Origin: Sulfobacillus benefaciens
Lineage (GTDB): Bacteria > Bacillota > Sulfobacillia > Sulfobacillales > Sulfobacillaceae
NCBI GenBank assembly: GCA_003023695.1
Contig: PXYW01000027.1
Location: 1 to 39,150, forward strand
Direction of reading: 5' to 3'
Length of the DNA: 39,150 bases
The translations under genes were made by a program, and so were the position numbers. Below are positions 1 to 8,222 of this stretch, in pieces (position 1 is the first letter of the stretch; each line of letters begins with the position of its first letter). The notes under the pieces were generated by a model. That model saw only the letters and a list, made by a program, of their open reading frames with translations. It made no database searches and was not told the origin of the DNA.

Positions 1-84
1 TAGATCTTAGGAGGTCGAGGCAAAAGCCCAAGGCAAATGGCGTAATTGTATGGAATCAAAATCTACGAAGCCTGGGACAACCTC
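1..84 (+). repeat. 84-bp fragment of IS200/IS605-type element (inverted copy at 39053-39136)
   Basis: Bases 1-84 match the reverse complement of 39053-39136 without a mismatch by eye; identity stops at base 85, where the fkbM sequence begins. In the right-hand copy this stretch lies inside the open frame upstream of the TnpB core, so the left copy is an internal piece of tnpB in sense orientation, not a natural element end. It supplies the last codons and the stop of the truncated fkbM. It could be a recombination scar or an assembly junction in a repeated element; the sequence alone does not decide. Confidence 0.85.
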
Positions 85-794
85 GCGATGGTGAGAGCCT
101 CTGAAAGGCTTACTAATTGGACTGTTTCCAACTCAGACGGGATATCATGAAGGTTGTCGGAGACTGTTGAACTTACCGCGGAGCTAAGGCTTTCTTGGCG
201 ATTATATATTCCCTTTGTCGTGCCAGAGCATACTCCAATGCCAATTTGATGACAGTAAATCTGCTGACCTAAATGATTGCGTTCCACATTGCCTGAAAGT
301 CTTTGGTATAACTGGCGAAATGGTTCAAACGCGTGGACCTCTGCGCCCATGCGGGCAAAATATATTGCGCTGTCACCGATATTGGCACCGATGTCCAACA
401 CGAGATGGTTGGACACATCTACTCTACCGTATTCATCTTCGATAAAACGTTCGTGGAGCACCATGAGGTCGGAAGCCATGGTGTCGCGATATACGATAAA
501 GGTGTCGCCGCTAGGTAGAGCCACTAGATAACGGTCAGTATCCAGGCGTGTCAGCAACCACCCGTGTTCGGCCATCGATTTTAACGAAGCCAGGGCCCAC
601 AACTGATGCGAAAGCATTTCGAATTCCATGCCTTTCCACTCGATGCGGGTATGCAATCCCATAGGACGAAGATGGCCACCCGAGATGACAAATTCGTACA
701 CTGTGGTCACATGCCGCATGCGCAATGCATGGATTACCACCTCTAGATTTCGCGTCAAAAGCCATATGGTCCACAGACGGTGCCATCGTGTCAT
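63..794 (-). pseudogene. FkbM-family methyltransferase, C-terminally truncated
   Basis: SAM-dependent methyltransferase of the FkbM type, a family that O-methylates sugars or other small molecules, often in polysaccharide or natural-product clusters. The SAM-binding segment is clear at about residues 132-158 (VLDIGANIGDSAIYFARMG), followed by an acidic EPF motif. The start at 794 has a GAGGGG ribosome binding site nine bases upstream. FkbM proteins normally continue after the V-x-SL-x-E-x-L segment with an I-D-x-x-K-x-D-x-E-G-x-E motif; here the frame instead runs into the 84-bp element fragment and stops after about seven foreign residues. The last third of the domain is therefore missing and the product is probably inactive. 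It is divergent from the glycosyltransferase at 974, which suggests a former glycan-modification locus. Confidence 0.75.
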
Positions 795-973
795 TGCTTC
801 TACCCCTCACCTTGTTTGGTTCATGTTACGGAAGTGCAGCAATCGCGACTATCGCCCTTTGCGGGTGAATCTATCCCAGATGGAAGGCTGTTACGCGTGC
901 CATCTCATGCTACAAAGGCGATGGTTCTCATGATTAAAGGATTTTACGATGAAATCTACAGAGGTGGAGAAAC

Positions 974-2167
974 ATGGGCATCGCGTCTAAAGAAGGGGCT
1001 GGCAGATGCGTGGGTGTCGTCGCCAGTACACCGACTTTCGAATATTTTTATGGGCCTCTTGGTGTGACCCGTGAGAGTTACAGCCAATTTGAAGGCGAGT
1101 GGATTTACACGTATACCAAGGCGCTACAAGCCCGTGGCTGGAAAGTCGTTGTATTCCAGTTTTCCTCTGAAATTTCTTCAATTGTACGAACCACACATAA
1201 GAGTGGTGCAGATATCTATTGGGTGCCATGTGGCCACTGGTCCTTTTTCGCGACATGGCCGATTGGCGGGCGGTTTCTATCTTCTTGGCTGACCACATGG
1301 TTTAGTCAATTCAAAAATGCAGTCATCGCATCGCAGTGCAACATCTTATATGTTCAGGAGTACTGGTTGTCGCGGGTGGATGCCATTGCACAGATGGGAA
1401 TCAAATTACCAATCATTGCAGCGTCTCATGGTGAAATAGTGTCGCATATGGCGAAACCGGTAAAAAATTTTACCTTTCGCGCGATTTCTGCTTTTACCGT
1501 GCTTACCCCTGGAGAGTATCGACAATTAACTGGACTGTATCCAGAACACAAAAGCAAGGTGAGCGTGATACCCAATTGGATTGATGTCGAGGCGGTAGGT
1601 TCCCGACCGAGGTCAACGAAACGAAACCGCTTACGGCGGCTATTGTTTGTTGGTCGGCTAACCCACGACAAAGGGTTGAAAACGCTGATTGAGGCAATGA
1701 TGCACGTTGATGCGGAGTTGTGGGTCATTGGAACCGGACCTGATGACGCCATTTTACGGAAATTCGCGAAGACATGCGATGTTTCCTCACGGATCACATG
1801 GCTTGGCCTGGTGCCGAGGGAGACTGTGGGTGAGGTTATGAGTCGGGTCGATGTCTTTGTATCTTGTTCGTATTGGGAAGGATTTGCACTGGCCGTGATT
1901 GAGGCAATGGGCAATGGCTTACCGATAGTGGCCACCAATATCGCGCCGACGGTTGATGCTTGCCGGGAATACCAGGCTGCGATATTGGTGAGCCCAGGGG
2001 ATGTGTGGGGACTGTCTAAGGCGCTCAACGAGATGTTGGGGCGCTTAGATCAGTACCGTCATTTAGCTGAGCGTGATGCAGTATGGGCTCGACGCGCTTA
2101 TGGCGACGAGCCGCCTCAACAACTGCACGAATTGCTTTTGAAGGTTTTAGGCAATCCCAATCACTGA
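974..2167 (+). CDS. Glycosyltransferase family 4 (group 1)
   Basis: GT-B fold retaining glycosyltransferase that transfers a sugar from a nucleotide-sugar donor at the cytoplasmic face of the membrane. The C-terminal Rossmann domain is typical: IPNWIDVE near residue 200, LLFVGRLTHDKGL near 225, and the donor-binding E-x7-E motif in YWEGFALAVIEAMGNGLPIVAT near 310. The 397-residue length is normal. The ATG at 974 follows GGTGGAG; a GTG at 1010, giving MGVVASTPTF, is an alternative start matching the usual family N-terminus better. Its 3' end overlaps the convergent membrane-protein gene by seven bases. Acceptor and donor cannot be told from sequence. Next to the broken fkbM it suggests surface glycan or glycolipid synthesis. 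Confidence 0.88.
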   Translation: MGIASKEGAGRCVGVVASTPTFEYFYGPLGVTRESYSQFEGEWIYTYTKALQARGWKVVVFQFSSEISSIVRTTHKSGADIYWVPCGHWSFFATWPIGGRFLSSWLTTWFSQFKNAVIASQCNILYVQEYWLSRVDAIAQMGIKLPIIAASHGEIVSHMAKPVKNFTFRAISAFTVLTPGEYRQLTGLYPEHKSKVSVIPNWIDVEAVGSRPRSTKRNRLRRLLFVGRLTHDKGLKTLIEAMMHVDAELWVIGTGPDDAILRKFAKTCDVSSRITWLGLVPRETVGEVMSRVDVFVSCSYWEGFALAVIEAMGNGLPIVATNIAPTVDACREYQAAILVSPGDVWGLSKALNEMLGRLDQYRHLAERDAVWARRAYGDEPPQQLHELLLKVLGNPNH

Positions 2168-2904
2168 ATTGTCGGTGTCGTGACCTCATAAGCAGAAAAT
2201 GCCCAAATTCCGCCGACAACCTCTAAGATGACATCGACGCAAAGAACTAATATGGATCCTATAACAGGAATGTGTCCTAAAATTAGGGAGACCAACAGAA
2301 GAACAATAACAGACGCGATGCCATAGGCTACCATAGCCAGCCACAAAATTCCCCATCCTGCAGGCTGAAAACTTTGGGTGAAACTTTGACCCCAGGAGAG
2401 TTTACGGCTAAACAACCCACCCATCATACGGATAAGAACCGGCAAGGAAATAATTATCCATAACATCATCACCAAAGTGGATAAAACAGGCGATCGCAAC
2501 AGGGCGCCAAATATGATGGCGATAACAAACATGCTTAGCATCCACAGAACGGAAAAACCAGTGAGTCCCCAGGCGCGACCATACATTTGCCGGCCATTTT
2601 GCCAAAAGGATCCCCAGGTAATGGATGTCCCGTTGGCTGCTTCTGCTAAAGTTCCATAGGTGGCAGCAATCCAATACGGTCCAGCCAATATCATTATTAA
2701 TCCCCCGAGCACTGCCGCGCCGCCCAAGTTGCCCATGGCAATGGGAGTAGTGGGAACGGAGGTCAGTGTGGAGGCCATATGAACACCCATGATAGCAAAG
2801 AGCACAAACAGAATCAGAGTAAACACCAAGGACCAAATTACTACGCTCCAAACGGCGGTTTGCTTTAGGCCATTTTGGGTACGATTGACTATTTCAGTAA
2901 ACAT
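2161..2904 (-). CDS. Polytopic membrane protein, about six TM segments
   Basis: 247 residues dominated by hydrophobic helices, roughly residues 18-42, 58-82, 105-130, 135-155, 175-200 and 205-230, with short polar loops. The layout resembles YIP1/DUF-type or glycerophosphodiester phosphodiesterase membrane-domain proteins, but no diagnostic motif is visible, so no function is assigned. The ATG at 2904 is preceded by AAGGGG ten bases upstream. It is convergent with, and overlaps by seven bases, the glycosyltransferase gene. No terminator lies between the two stops, so the transcripts may run into each other. Confidence 0.7.
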   Translation of the reverse strand: MFTEIVNRTQNGLKQTAVWSVVIWSLVFTLILFVLFAIMGVHMASTLTSVPTTPIAMGNLGGAAVLGGLIMILAGPYWIAATYGTLAEAANGTSITWGSFWQNGRQMYGRAWGLTGFSVLWMLSMFVIAIIFGALLRSPVLSTLVMMLWIIISLPVLIRMMGGLFSRKLSWGQSFTQSFQPAGWGILWLAMVAYGIASVIVLLLVSLILGHIPVIGSILVLCVDVILEVVGGIWAFSAYEVTTPTIQ

Positions 2905-3065
2905 ACAATAATGCCCCTTTTTAATGAATTAGCCCACGACGGGCAATAGTTCACACACTCTGTTAACAATACATCCTATGGTTTCCTATGGCGAAATATT
3001 TGGCGTCATATAATTTTTAGCAGCAGGCATGGGAGGATAAAATCGCAATAGGTTCAGTGAATAAT

Positions 3066-3089
3066 CGGGAACAGATAACACTGTTCCCG
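3066..3089 (-). terminator. Hairpin downstream of the transsulfuration gene
   Basis: Perfect nine-base arms (CGGGAACAG and CTGTTCCCG) with a six-base loop, starting 18 bases past the stop at 3108. On the minus strand it is followed by ATTATT rather than a clean T-run, so it is a plausible but not classical intrinsic terminator. Confidence 0.6.
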
Positions 3090-3107
3090 AAATCACGGTG
3101 CGAATTT

Positions 3108-4247
3108 TTAGTGGTTTAAGGCTTGCTCGAAATCCTCGATTAAGTCCTCGATGGCTTCAATGCCGACGGAAACTCTGAGTAGTTGGTCTGTCACGCCAAT
3201 GGCTTGACGTGCATCAGATGTCATCTTGGCGTGGGACATGCTGGCGGGGTGGCTAACAATGGTTTCCACACCACCTAAACTCACCGCGAAAATAGCGTAG
3301 CGCAATCGCGAAACGAATTCGTGCACAGTAAGCGCCGGAGGCAGTTCAAATGACAATACAGCACCGGGACCCCTCGCTTGTTCCTGTTGTAACGCGTGGC
3401 CAGGATGATGGGATAGCCCGGGATAGTAGACGTGAGAAACTCGCGGGTGGTTGTCTAGATATGCTGCGAGTTGCAGTGCGTTTTGTTGCGCACGATCCAT
3501 GCGCACACCCAAAGTTTTAATACCCCGTAAGGTGAGCCAGCTGTCGTCGGGGCCGAGAATTCCGCCCCAAGTGACTTGAACTTGTTCTAGTTGCGTTTTC
3601 AAGTCTGGCGACTTAACAATGGCCAAACCCGCAATGACATCGCTATGGCCGGCTAAAAATTTCGTCGCGCTATGCACCACGATGTCGAATCCTAACTCTA
3701 GCGGACGCTGCAAGTATGGTGTCATAAAAGTATCGTCAGCGATGGTCAAAAGGTTATGCGACTTTGCAATACTGGACACAGCCCGTAAATCAGTAATGGT
3801 AAGTGTAGGATTTGACGGGGTTTCGACATAAATTGCACGGGTGCGGGAACCGATGTGAGCGGTAACCTGCTGAAGATCGGTCATGTCCACATAGGTAACC
3901 TTTAAGCCATAACGCTCACCTAGCTGTTTAAGGATCTGCTGGGTTCCCCCATATAAATCCCGGGTAACTATGAGGTGATCACCTGAGGAAAATAACGTAA
4001 ATACTGCGGCGATAGCGGCCATTCCGGAACCGAAGGCAAATCCCGCGATACCCCCTTCCAATTCGGCAATGGTTTCTTCTAATATCGAACGCGTAGGATT
4101 CTTACTGCGACTGTAGACAAAAGTTTGCGGTTTGTCAGAATAGGGACTCTGGTGAAATGTGGAGGCATGGTGGATAGGCGGGCTGGCGGCCCCAGTCGCG
4201 GAGTCGATGGTGGAGGCATTGTGAATCAATTGAGTAGAAAAACGCAT
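3108..4247 (-). CDS. Cystathionine gamma-synthase/lyase-type PLP enzyme
   Basis: Cys/Met-metabolism PLP enzyme (transsulfuration fold type I). The PLP lysine is K196 in HSATKFLAGHSD; the upstream ADDTF segment and the YSRSKNPT segment near residue 45 are family landmarks. Start chosen at 4247 (MRFSTQLIHN), preceded by GGGAGGAG ten bases upstream; it gives 379 residues, normal for the family. An ATG at 4295 would add 16 residues without a ribosome binding site. It lies 63 bases downstream of, and on the same strand as, a MocR-type regulator, so the two may be cotranscribed. Synthase (MetB), gamma-lyase and beta-lyase activities cannot be separated confidently by motif. Confidence 0.9.
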   Translation of the reverse strand: MRFSTQLIHNASTIDSATGAASPPIHHASTFHQSPYSDKPQTFVYSRSKNPTRSILEETIAELEGGIAGFAFGSGMAAIAAVFTLFSSGDHLIVTRDLYGGTQQILKQLGERYGLKVTYVDMTDLQQVTAHIGSRTRAIYVETPSNPTLTITDLRAVSSIAKSHNLLTIADDTFMTPYLQRPLELGFDIVVHSATKFLAGHSDVIAGLAIVKSPDLKTQLEQVQVTWGGILGPDDSWLTLRGIKTLGVRMDRAQQNALQLAAYLDNHPRVSHVYYPGLSHHPGHALQQEQARGPGAVLSFELPPALTVHEFVSRLRYAIFAVSLGGVETIVSHPASMSHAKMTSDARQAIGVTDQLLRVSVGIEAIEDLIEDFEQALNH

Positions 4248-4310
4248 GCGAGCAACTCTCCTCCCGGGTATAGTCTTGCTGTTCAGGATAACCATTAATC
4301 GGGTTGGGTA

Positions 4311-5762
4311 CTAGGACCGCGGGAGTTTTATGGTTCGGTTTGAGGAACCGGAAGAACCGTCAGCCACATCCTCGAGCAACCGTGTTAAACGTCGCAAGCC
4401 AGTTTCAATTTGAGCAGTAGGCTGAGCTCCTACTGCGAGCCGAATCCAATCGCCAAATAATTCGCCGTCGGGACTAAACGGCTGGCCGGGGGCGAAAAGC
4501 ACATCGCGCTGGGAGGCTTTTGCATGAAGCGACTGTGCTGTCAGCCCTGCAGGGAGTTTGGCAAACAAGTAAAAGCCGTGGGTCGGTTCAGCGAACAGAG
4601 TTAATTGAGCAGCTTGCCTTATTACCCGGGTGGCGAGCTTTAGACGTCCCTTGTAAATGGTGCGGGCTCGCTGGATGTGTGCGTCCACTCGGCCCTGGCG
4701 AAGCCATCCCTCGGCAACGAGCTGGCTTAACGTTCCTGTGTGCAAATCGCTGAGCTGTTTTAGTGCCACCAACTGCCGAATCAAATCGGCGGGTGCGGCC
4801 AAGAAGCCGACGCGTATTCCCGGGGCCAAAATCTTAGAAAACGTATTAAGATACACCAAAGGGATTTTTCCGTCCTCTGATGCCAACGGAGGCGTGGGCT
4901 CGTCGGAAAGAAACCCATAGGCGTCATCTTCCACTATAGGAATTTGGCTCTGTTGCGCCCAATGCAGCAACTTAAGGCGTCGTTCCGGGGCGAGAGTGAC
5001 CCCAGTGGGATTTTGCCCGACCGGTTGAATGTACAAGAACCGTGGATTTTGTCCTAAAGTTAAAGACGTTAACATATCCACGTTAATTCCGGATTCATCA
5101 ATGGGAATGCCTAATATTTTTGCGCCGTGGGAGCGAAAGATGTGCAAAGCTCCGGCAAATGTGGGAGACTCGGTCAGGATAACATCCCCGGGGCGCACCC
5201 AAAGACGGGTCAAAAGATTTAATCCTTGAAGCGATCCTGCAGTGACCAGTATGTTATGGGGGGACATTGCGATGCCACGGCGAGTTAAGAATTCTTCGCT
5301 GATTGCACGGCGGACTCGCTCTAGCCCTAACGTGGGAGAATACCCAAAAACCTCGCGGGAAGGGTAAGAGAACAATTCCCGGAGAATTTGCTGGAAGTCC
5401 TGAATCGGCAACAATTCGGGATCCGGCATCCCAATTTCAAAGTTATAACGGGCGGAACTTACAGCAGCCTGCATTAAATCGCCTAAAAATGTGGGAGACA
5501 GGGCTTCTGCCAATCTGCCCACCGGCGACCGTTCCGCTCGCCCCATTGGCTCCAAAGGTCGGATAACCACGGGAGTGGATTGATTGGACCAAGTGACATA
5601 ACCTAGGGATTCGAGTTCTCGCCAGGCTCGACGCACTGTAGAACGGCTGACTACAAATTTCTTGGCGGTGGCGCGTTCCGACGGAAGTTTGCTGCCTACG
5701 GCCATATCGCCCTTAAGTATCTGATCTCCAATTGAGCGCACCAGATATTCATATTGCCGCAA
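4311..5762 (-). CDS. MocR/PdxR-family GntR-aminotransferase regulator
   Basis: Fusion of an N-terminal GntR winged helix-turn-helix (about residues 8-68; PSERATAKKFVVSRSTVRRA) to a full class I aminotransferase-like domain (about 110-465). The PLP-binding lysine is present in the TFSKILAPGIRVGFL segment. Such proteins use PLP or an amino-acid adduct as effector and often control a neighbouring PLP enzyme or transporter. Start is TTG at 5762, with GGGAGGA seven bases upstream. The enzyme gene downstream (3108-4247) is the obvious candidate target besides autoregulation. Length of 483 residues is typical. Kinship to PdxR itself, the activator of PLP synthesis, cannot be shown because no pdxST lies in the window. 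Confidence 0.9.
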   Translation of the reverse strand: MRQYEYLVRSIGDQILKGDMAVGSKLPSERATAKKFVVSRSTVRRAWRELESLGYVTWSNQSTPVVIRPLEPMGRAERSPVGRLAEALSPTFLGDLMQAAVSSARYNFEIGMPDPELLPIQDFQQILRELFSYPSREVFGYSPTLGLERVRRAISEEFLTRRGIAMSPHNILVTAGSLQGLNLLTRLWVRPGDVILTESPTFAGALHIFRSHGAKILGIPIDESGINVDMLTSLTLGQNPRFLYIQPVGQNPTGVTLAPERRLKLLHWAQQSQIPIVEDDAYGFLSDEPTPPLASEDGKIPLVYLNTFSKILAPGIRVGFLAAPADLIRQLVALKQLSDLHTGTLSQLVAEGWLRQGRVDAHIQRARTIYKGRLKLATRVIRQAAQLTLFAEPTHGFYLFAKLPAGLTAQSLHAKASQRDVLFAPGQPFSPDGELFGDWIRLAVGAQPTAQIETGLRRLTRLLEDVADGSSGSSNRTIKLPRS

Positions 5763-5940
5763 GACCAGTCCTCCCTTCTGTACAGTATACTACCTTACGG
5801 TTCTATACATCGAGGATGTACCCGTCCTGGGACATTTTGGGTCCTTGGACCGAAAAAAAACCAACCAACGGCCCTATGTGGTGTCATGGGGATCCGATTA
5901 AATTTAAATTGCGTGTTACCATAATGAAGGAGGAAGACTA
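5763..5940. promoter_or_regulatory. Divergent control region between mocR-like gene and aldolase gene
   Basis: 178 bases between two divergent starts. Near the regulator lies an imperfect inverted repeat, TGTACA at about 5781-5786 and TATACA at about 5804-5809, in a segment that also offers a TATACT -10 box on the minus strand; this could be the regulator's own site. A GGTCC-TT-GGACC palindrome lies near 5840-5851 next to an A-run. On the plus side an AT-rich AAATTTAAATT stretch and CATAAT precede the AAGGAGG of the aldolase gene. All assignments are by eye. Confidence 0.4.
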
Positions 5941-7017
5941 ATGACGACCTATGCCTGGTCTCCATCACCGACGTGGGATACCCAACGTGGCCAAGAATTT
6001 ATTCAACAGATGGATAGTGCTTGGTTAGAAGAGGATTTTCACTCCGGTTCGGTGACGGAGGCGCGTCTGGTGATTCAAGCCGTTGATGCCCAATCACGGC
6101 CCTTTCGTCGTCAAAATCATGCAGTTTATGTATTGGGAGTTCTCTTCCTAGATGAGATTAATGATGACAAACCATTACTGGTTCAATTTTATCCCTATCT
6201 CATTCGTTCTTTATCGAATTTGTTGGTGGTGGTGGTAGGGGATCCCAAATCGCCCTCGCTGTACGTGGCCACTTTGGAGCGCGGAGTTTATCCGATTGTG
6301 GCATCATCACGGTATCGTGAATTGACACGGCGGATTGCCCCGTTGGCCCGATCTCATCTCATCGTAAAGAACCGATTTGACCCAGATTTGCCCTCGTCGT
6401 TGTGGAAGGGTACCCATGCGTCCGATAGCCTTCGCGAAGGAGGTAGGGCGCTAGATAGCTGGGATTTGCTGCCGACCCCTTTCCCCATGCAGGAACTATT
6501 GTCTGCCGACGATTATCGCCATGTTCAGCGCATGTTTAACATTGGCGGTCTCAGCTATGGCAACTTAAGTGCTCGGCACGACGAGGAGACTTTTTGGATG
6601 AGCGCCAGCGGAGTCAATAAGGGACGTTTGAATGAGATTGGGCGTGATATTTTACTGGTAAAAGATTATGATGAGGACGAAGAGGGAATGGTGCTCAGCG
6701 TGCCCGAGCATGTTAGCCCGCGACGAGTATCAGTCGATGCCATTGAACATTGGAAGATCTATCGTGCGCATCCTGAGGTCGGAGCGATTATTCACGTTCA
6801 TGCTTGGATGGCGGATGTGCCCTCAACCGATATCAATTATCCCTGCGGTACCATCGAATTGGCGTCTGCAGTGAGCGAACATATTGATCAGGCCGAGGAT
6901 CCTTCACAAGCGGTGGTGGGATTGCGCAATCATGGGCTGACGATTACCGGTCGGAGTGTTGAAGACATTTTGAATCGAATTGACGGACACATCATTCGGG
7001 AGGTGCCGATGTCTTGA
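5941..7017 (+). CDS. Class II aldolase/adducin-domain protein with extra N-terminal domain
   Basis: The C-terminal half (about residues 185-355) is a class II aldolase/adducin fold: GGLSYGNLSAR (phosphate-binding region), SASGVNKG, the zinc-ligand pair in HVHAW, and a third histidine in RNHGLTITG. Family members are fuculose-, rhamnulose- or ribulose-phosphate aldolases/epimerases and decarboxylases, all zinc-dependent and cytoplasmic. The first 170 residues form an additional alpha/beta-looking segment that I do not recognise; ordinary family members are only 210-260 residues. Start ATG at 5941 has AAGGAGG seven bases upstream. The stop overlaps the start of a zinc dehydrogenase by four bases, so the two are translationally coupled and probably act on the same sugar or polyol. 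The substrate is unknown. Confidence 0.75.
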   Translation: MTTYAWSPSPTWDTQRGQEFIQQMDSAWLEEDFHSGSVTEARLVIQAVDAQSRPFRRQNHAVYVLGVLFLDEINDDKPLLVQFYPYLIRSLSNLLVVVVGDPKSPSLYVATLERGVYPIVASSRYRELTRRIAPLARSHLIVKNRFDPDLPSSLWKGTHASDSLREGGRALDSWDLLPTPFPMQELLSADDYRHVQRMFNIGGLSYGNLSARHDEETFWMSASGVNKGRLNEIGRDILLVKDYDEDEEGMVLSVPEHVSPRRVSVDAIEHWKIYRAHPEVGAIIHVHAWMADVPSTDINYPCGTIELASAVSEHIDQAEDPSQAVVGLRNHGLTITGRSVEDILNRIDGHIIREVPMS

Positions 7018-8222
7018 GTTCCGAATCTCGGTTTGTTGCGTTGCGCTATTCGTTAAATGTGATGCGGCTTGGGCTGCAACGCAGCATTCCGCGGACAAAA
7101 AAGGCATTGGCCATGGGGGCATTGCATTATGGCTCCCAAAGTGCCAAAGTTCCTATCGGTAAAGTGCGTTGGATCCGCTTAAGACCCATAATGTCTGGGA
7201 TTTGCGGGTCCGATTTAAGCTTGCTAACGGGATCGAGTTCTCCGTACCTAGCGCCATTTACCTCGTTTCCTGCGGTTCTGGGGCATGAAATTGTCGCAGA
7301 GGTTGATGACGATGCAGCGCCGTGGTCTAAAGGAACCGTGGTCGTGGTGGATCCTAGCCTCGCGTGTGCGGCCCGTGGACTAGACCTCTGCGAGTCGTGC
7401 CGCAATCAGCGACCAGATGCGTGTGAAAATCGCGCACATCCCGAATTGGGGCCTGGGCTCTTGCTGGGATTCAATCGGCGGGTTCCTGGTGGATGGTCCG
7501 AGCGTATGTGGGCACCGGTCAACCAAGTGATTCCGGTGCCAGAGACACTTAGTACCCGAAGAGCCGTCCTAACCGAGCCAGCGAGCATCGTGCAGACGGC
7601 TTTACGCCAAGTGAACTGGCATGAAGTGGGTACGGTTTTGGTCATTGGAGCAGGTAGCATTGGTCTCTTAGCGACGGCACTGCTGCATGACCAGCACCCA
7701 GACCTTCATGTGGCAGTGCGCGGGCGGTATCCCAGCCAAGCTACACTGGCCCGGGAACTGGGCGCTGGGACAGTGCTCGATGAACCAGATGACGATAAGC
7801 TATTACGAAGCAACCAACTGGATCCGTGGACTGGCCCCCCTATGCCGGTGAAGTTCGGAGCAACGCCATTTCGGGACAAGGGTTTTGACTTGGTCATTGA
7901 TGCTGTGGGCAATCGCAGCTCATTGTCATTGGCAGTCAGTGTCACGCGCCCCTTTGGGCAACTGTTGCTTATTGGCGGCGCCGGAGAAGTGGCGCTAGAC
8001 TGGACTCCAATCTGGTCTCGGCAATTACGAGTGCTGGGAACCTATGGCTACGGAGAAGACGGGCCAGAGACATTTCGTTCCGTGCTCAATTGGCTGCAGG
8101 ATACGCCACTTCCCCTGGATAACTTGGTCACTCATCAGTTTCGGTTGTCCGCCTACCGGCAGGCTTTGGACACCGCATTGCACCACCAGTCGGGGGCAAT
8201 AAAAGTGGTGTTTACGCCTTAG
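7014..8222 (+). CDS. Zinc-dependent medium-chain alcohol/polyol dehydrogenase
   Basis: Medium-chain dehydrogenase with an N-terminal GroES-like catalytic domain (SGICGSD catalytic cysteine and GHE zinc ligand, about residues 60-100) and a Rossmann domain (VIGAGSIGLLATALL near 207). The structural-zinc loop is irregular: CESCRNQRPDACEN keeps three cysteines with unusual spacing. A 40-residue N-terminal extension precedes the GroES fold. Start is TTG at 7014 inside the aldolase stop, with GGGAGG about eight bases upstream. Relatives oxidise threonine, sorbitol or glucose using NAD(P). Coupling to the class II aldolase suggests one carbohydrate pathway. The 3' end overlaps the convergent CoA-disulfide reductase gene by 11 bases. 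Confidence 0.85.
   Translation: MSSESRFVALRYSLNVMRLGLQRSIPRTKKALAMGALHYGSQSAKVPIGKVRWIRLRPIMSGICGSDLSLLTGSSSPYLAPFTSFPAVLGHEIVAEVDDDAAPWSKGTVVVVDPSLACAARGLDLCESCRNQRPDACENRAHPELGPGLLLGFNRRVPGGWSERMWAPVNQVIPVPETLSTRRAVLTEPASIVQTALRQVNWHEVGTVLVIGAGSIGLLATALLHDQHPDLHVAVRGRYPSQATLARELGAGTVLDEPDDDKLLRSNQLDPWTGPPMPVKFGATPFRDKGFDLVIDAVGNRSSLSLAVSVTRPFGQLLLIGGAGEVALDWTPIWSRQLRVLGTYGYGEDGPETFRSVLNWLQDTPLPLDNLVTHQFRLSAYRQALDTALHHQSGAIKVVFTP

Noticed and set aside
931..1067. Frame starting MIKGFYDEIYRGGETW overlapping the glycosyltransferase start
   Set aside because: It looks protein-like for its first 30 codons but has only weak upstream purines, ends inside the glycosyltransferase gene and matches nothing known; the GT4 frame is certain.
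5840..5865. Intrinsic terminator made of GGTCC-TT-GGACC and the following A-run
   Set aside because: The arms are short, the loop of two bases is tight, and the A-run would suit only a transcript in a direction with no gene ending here.
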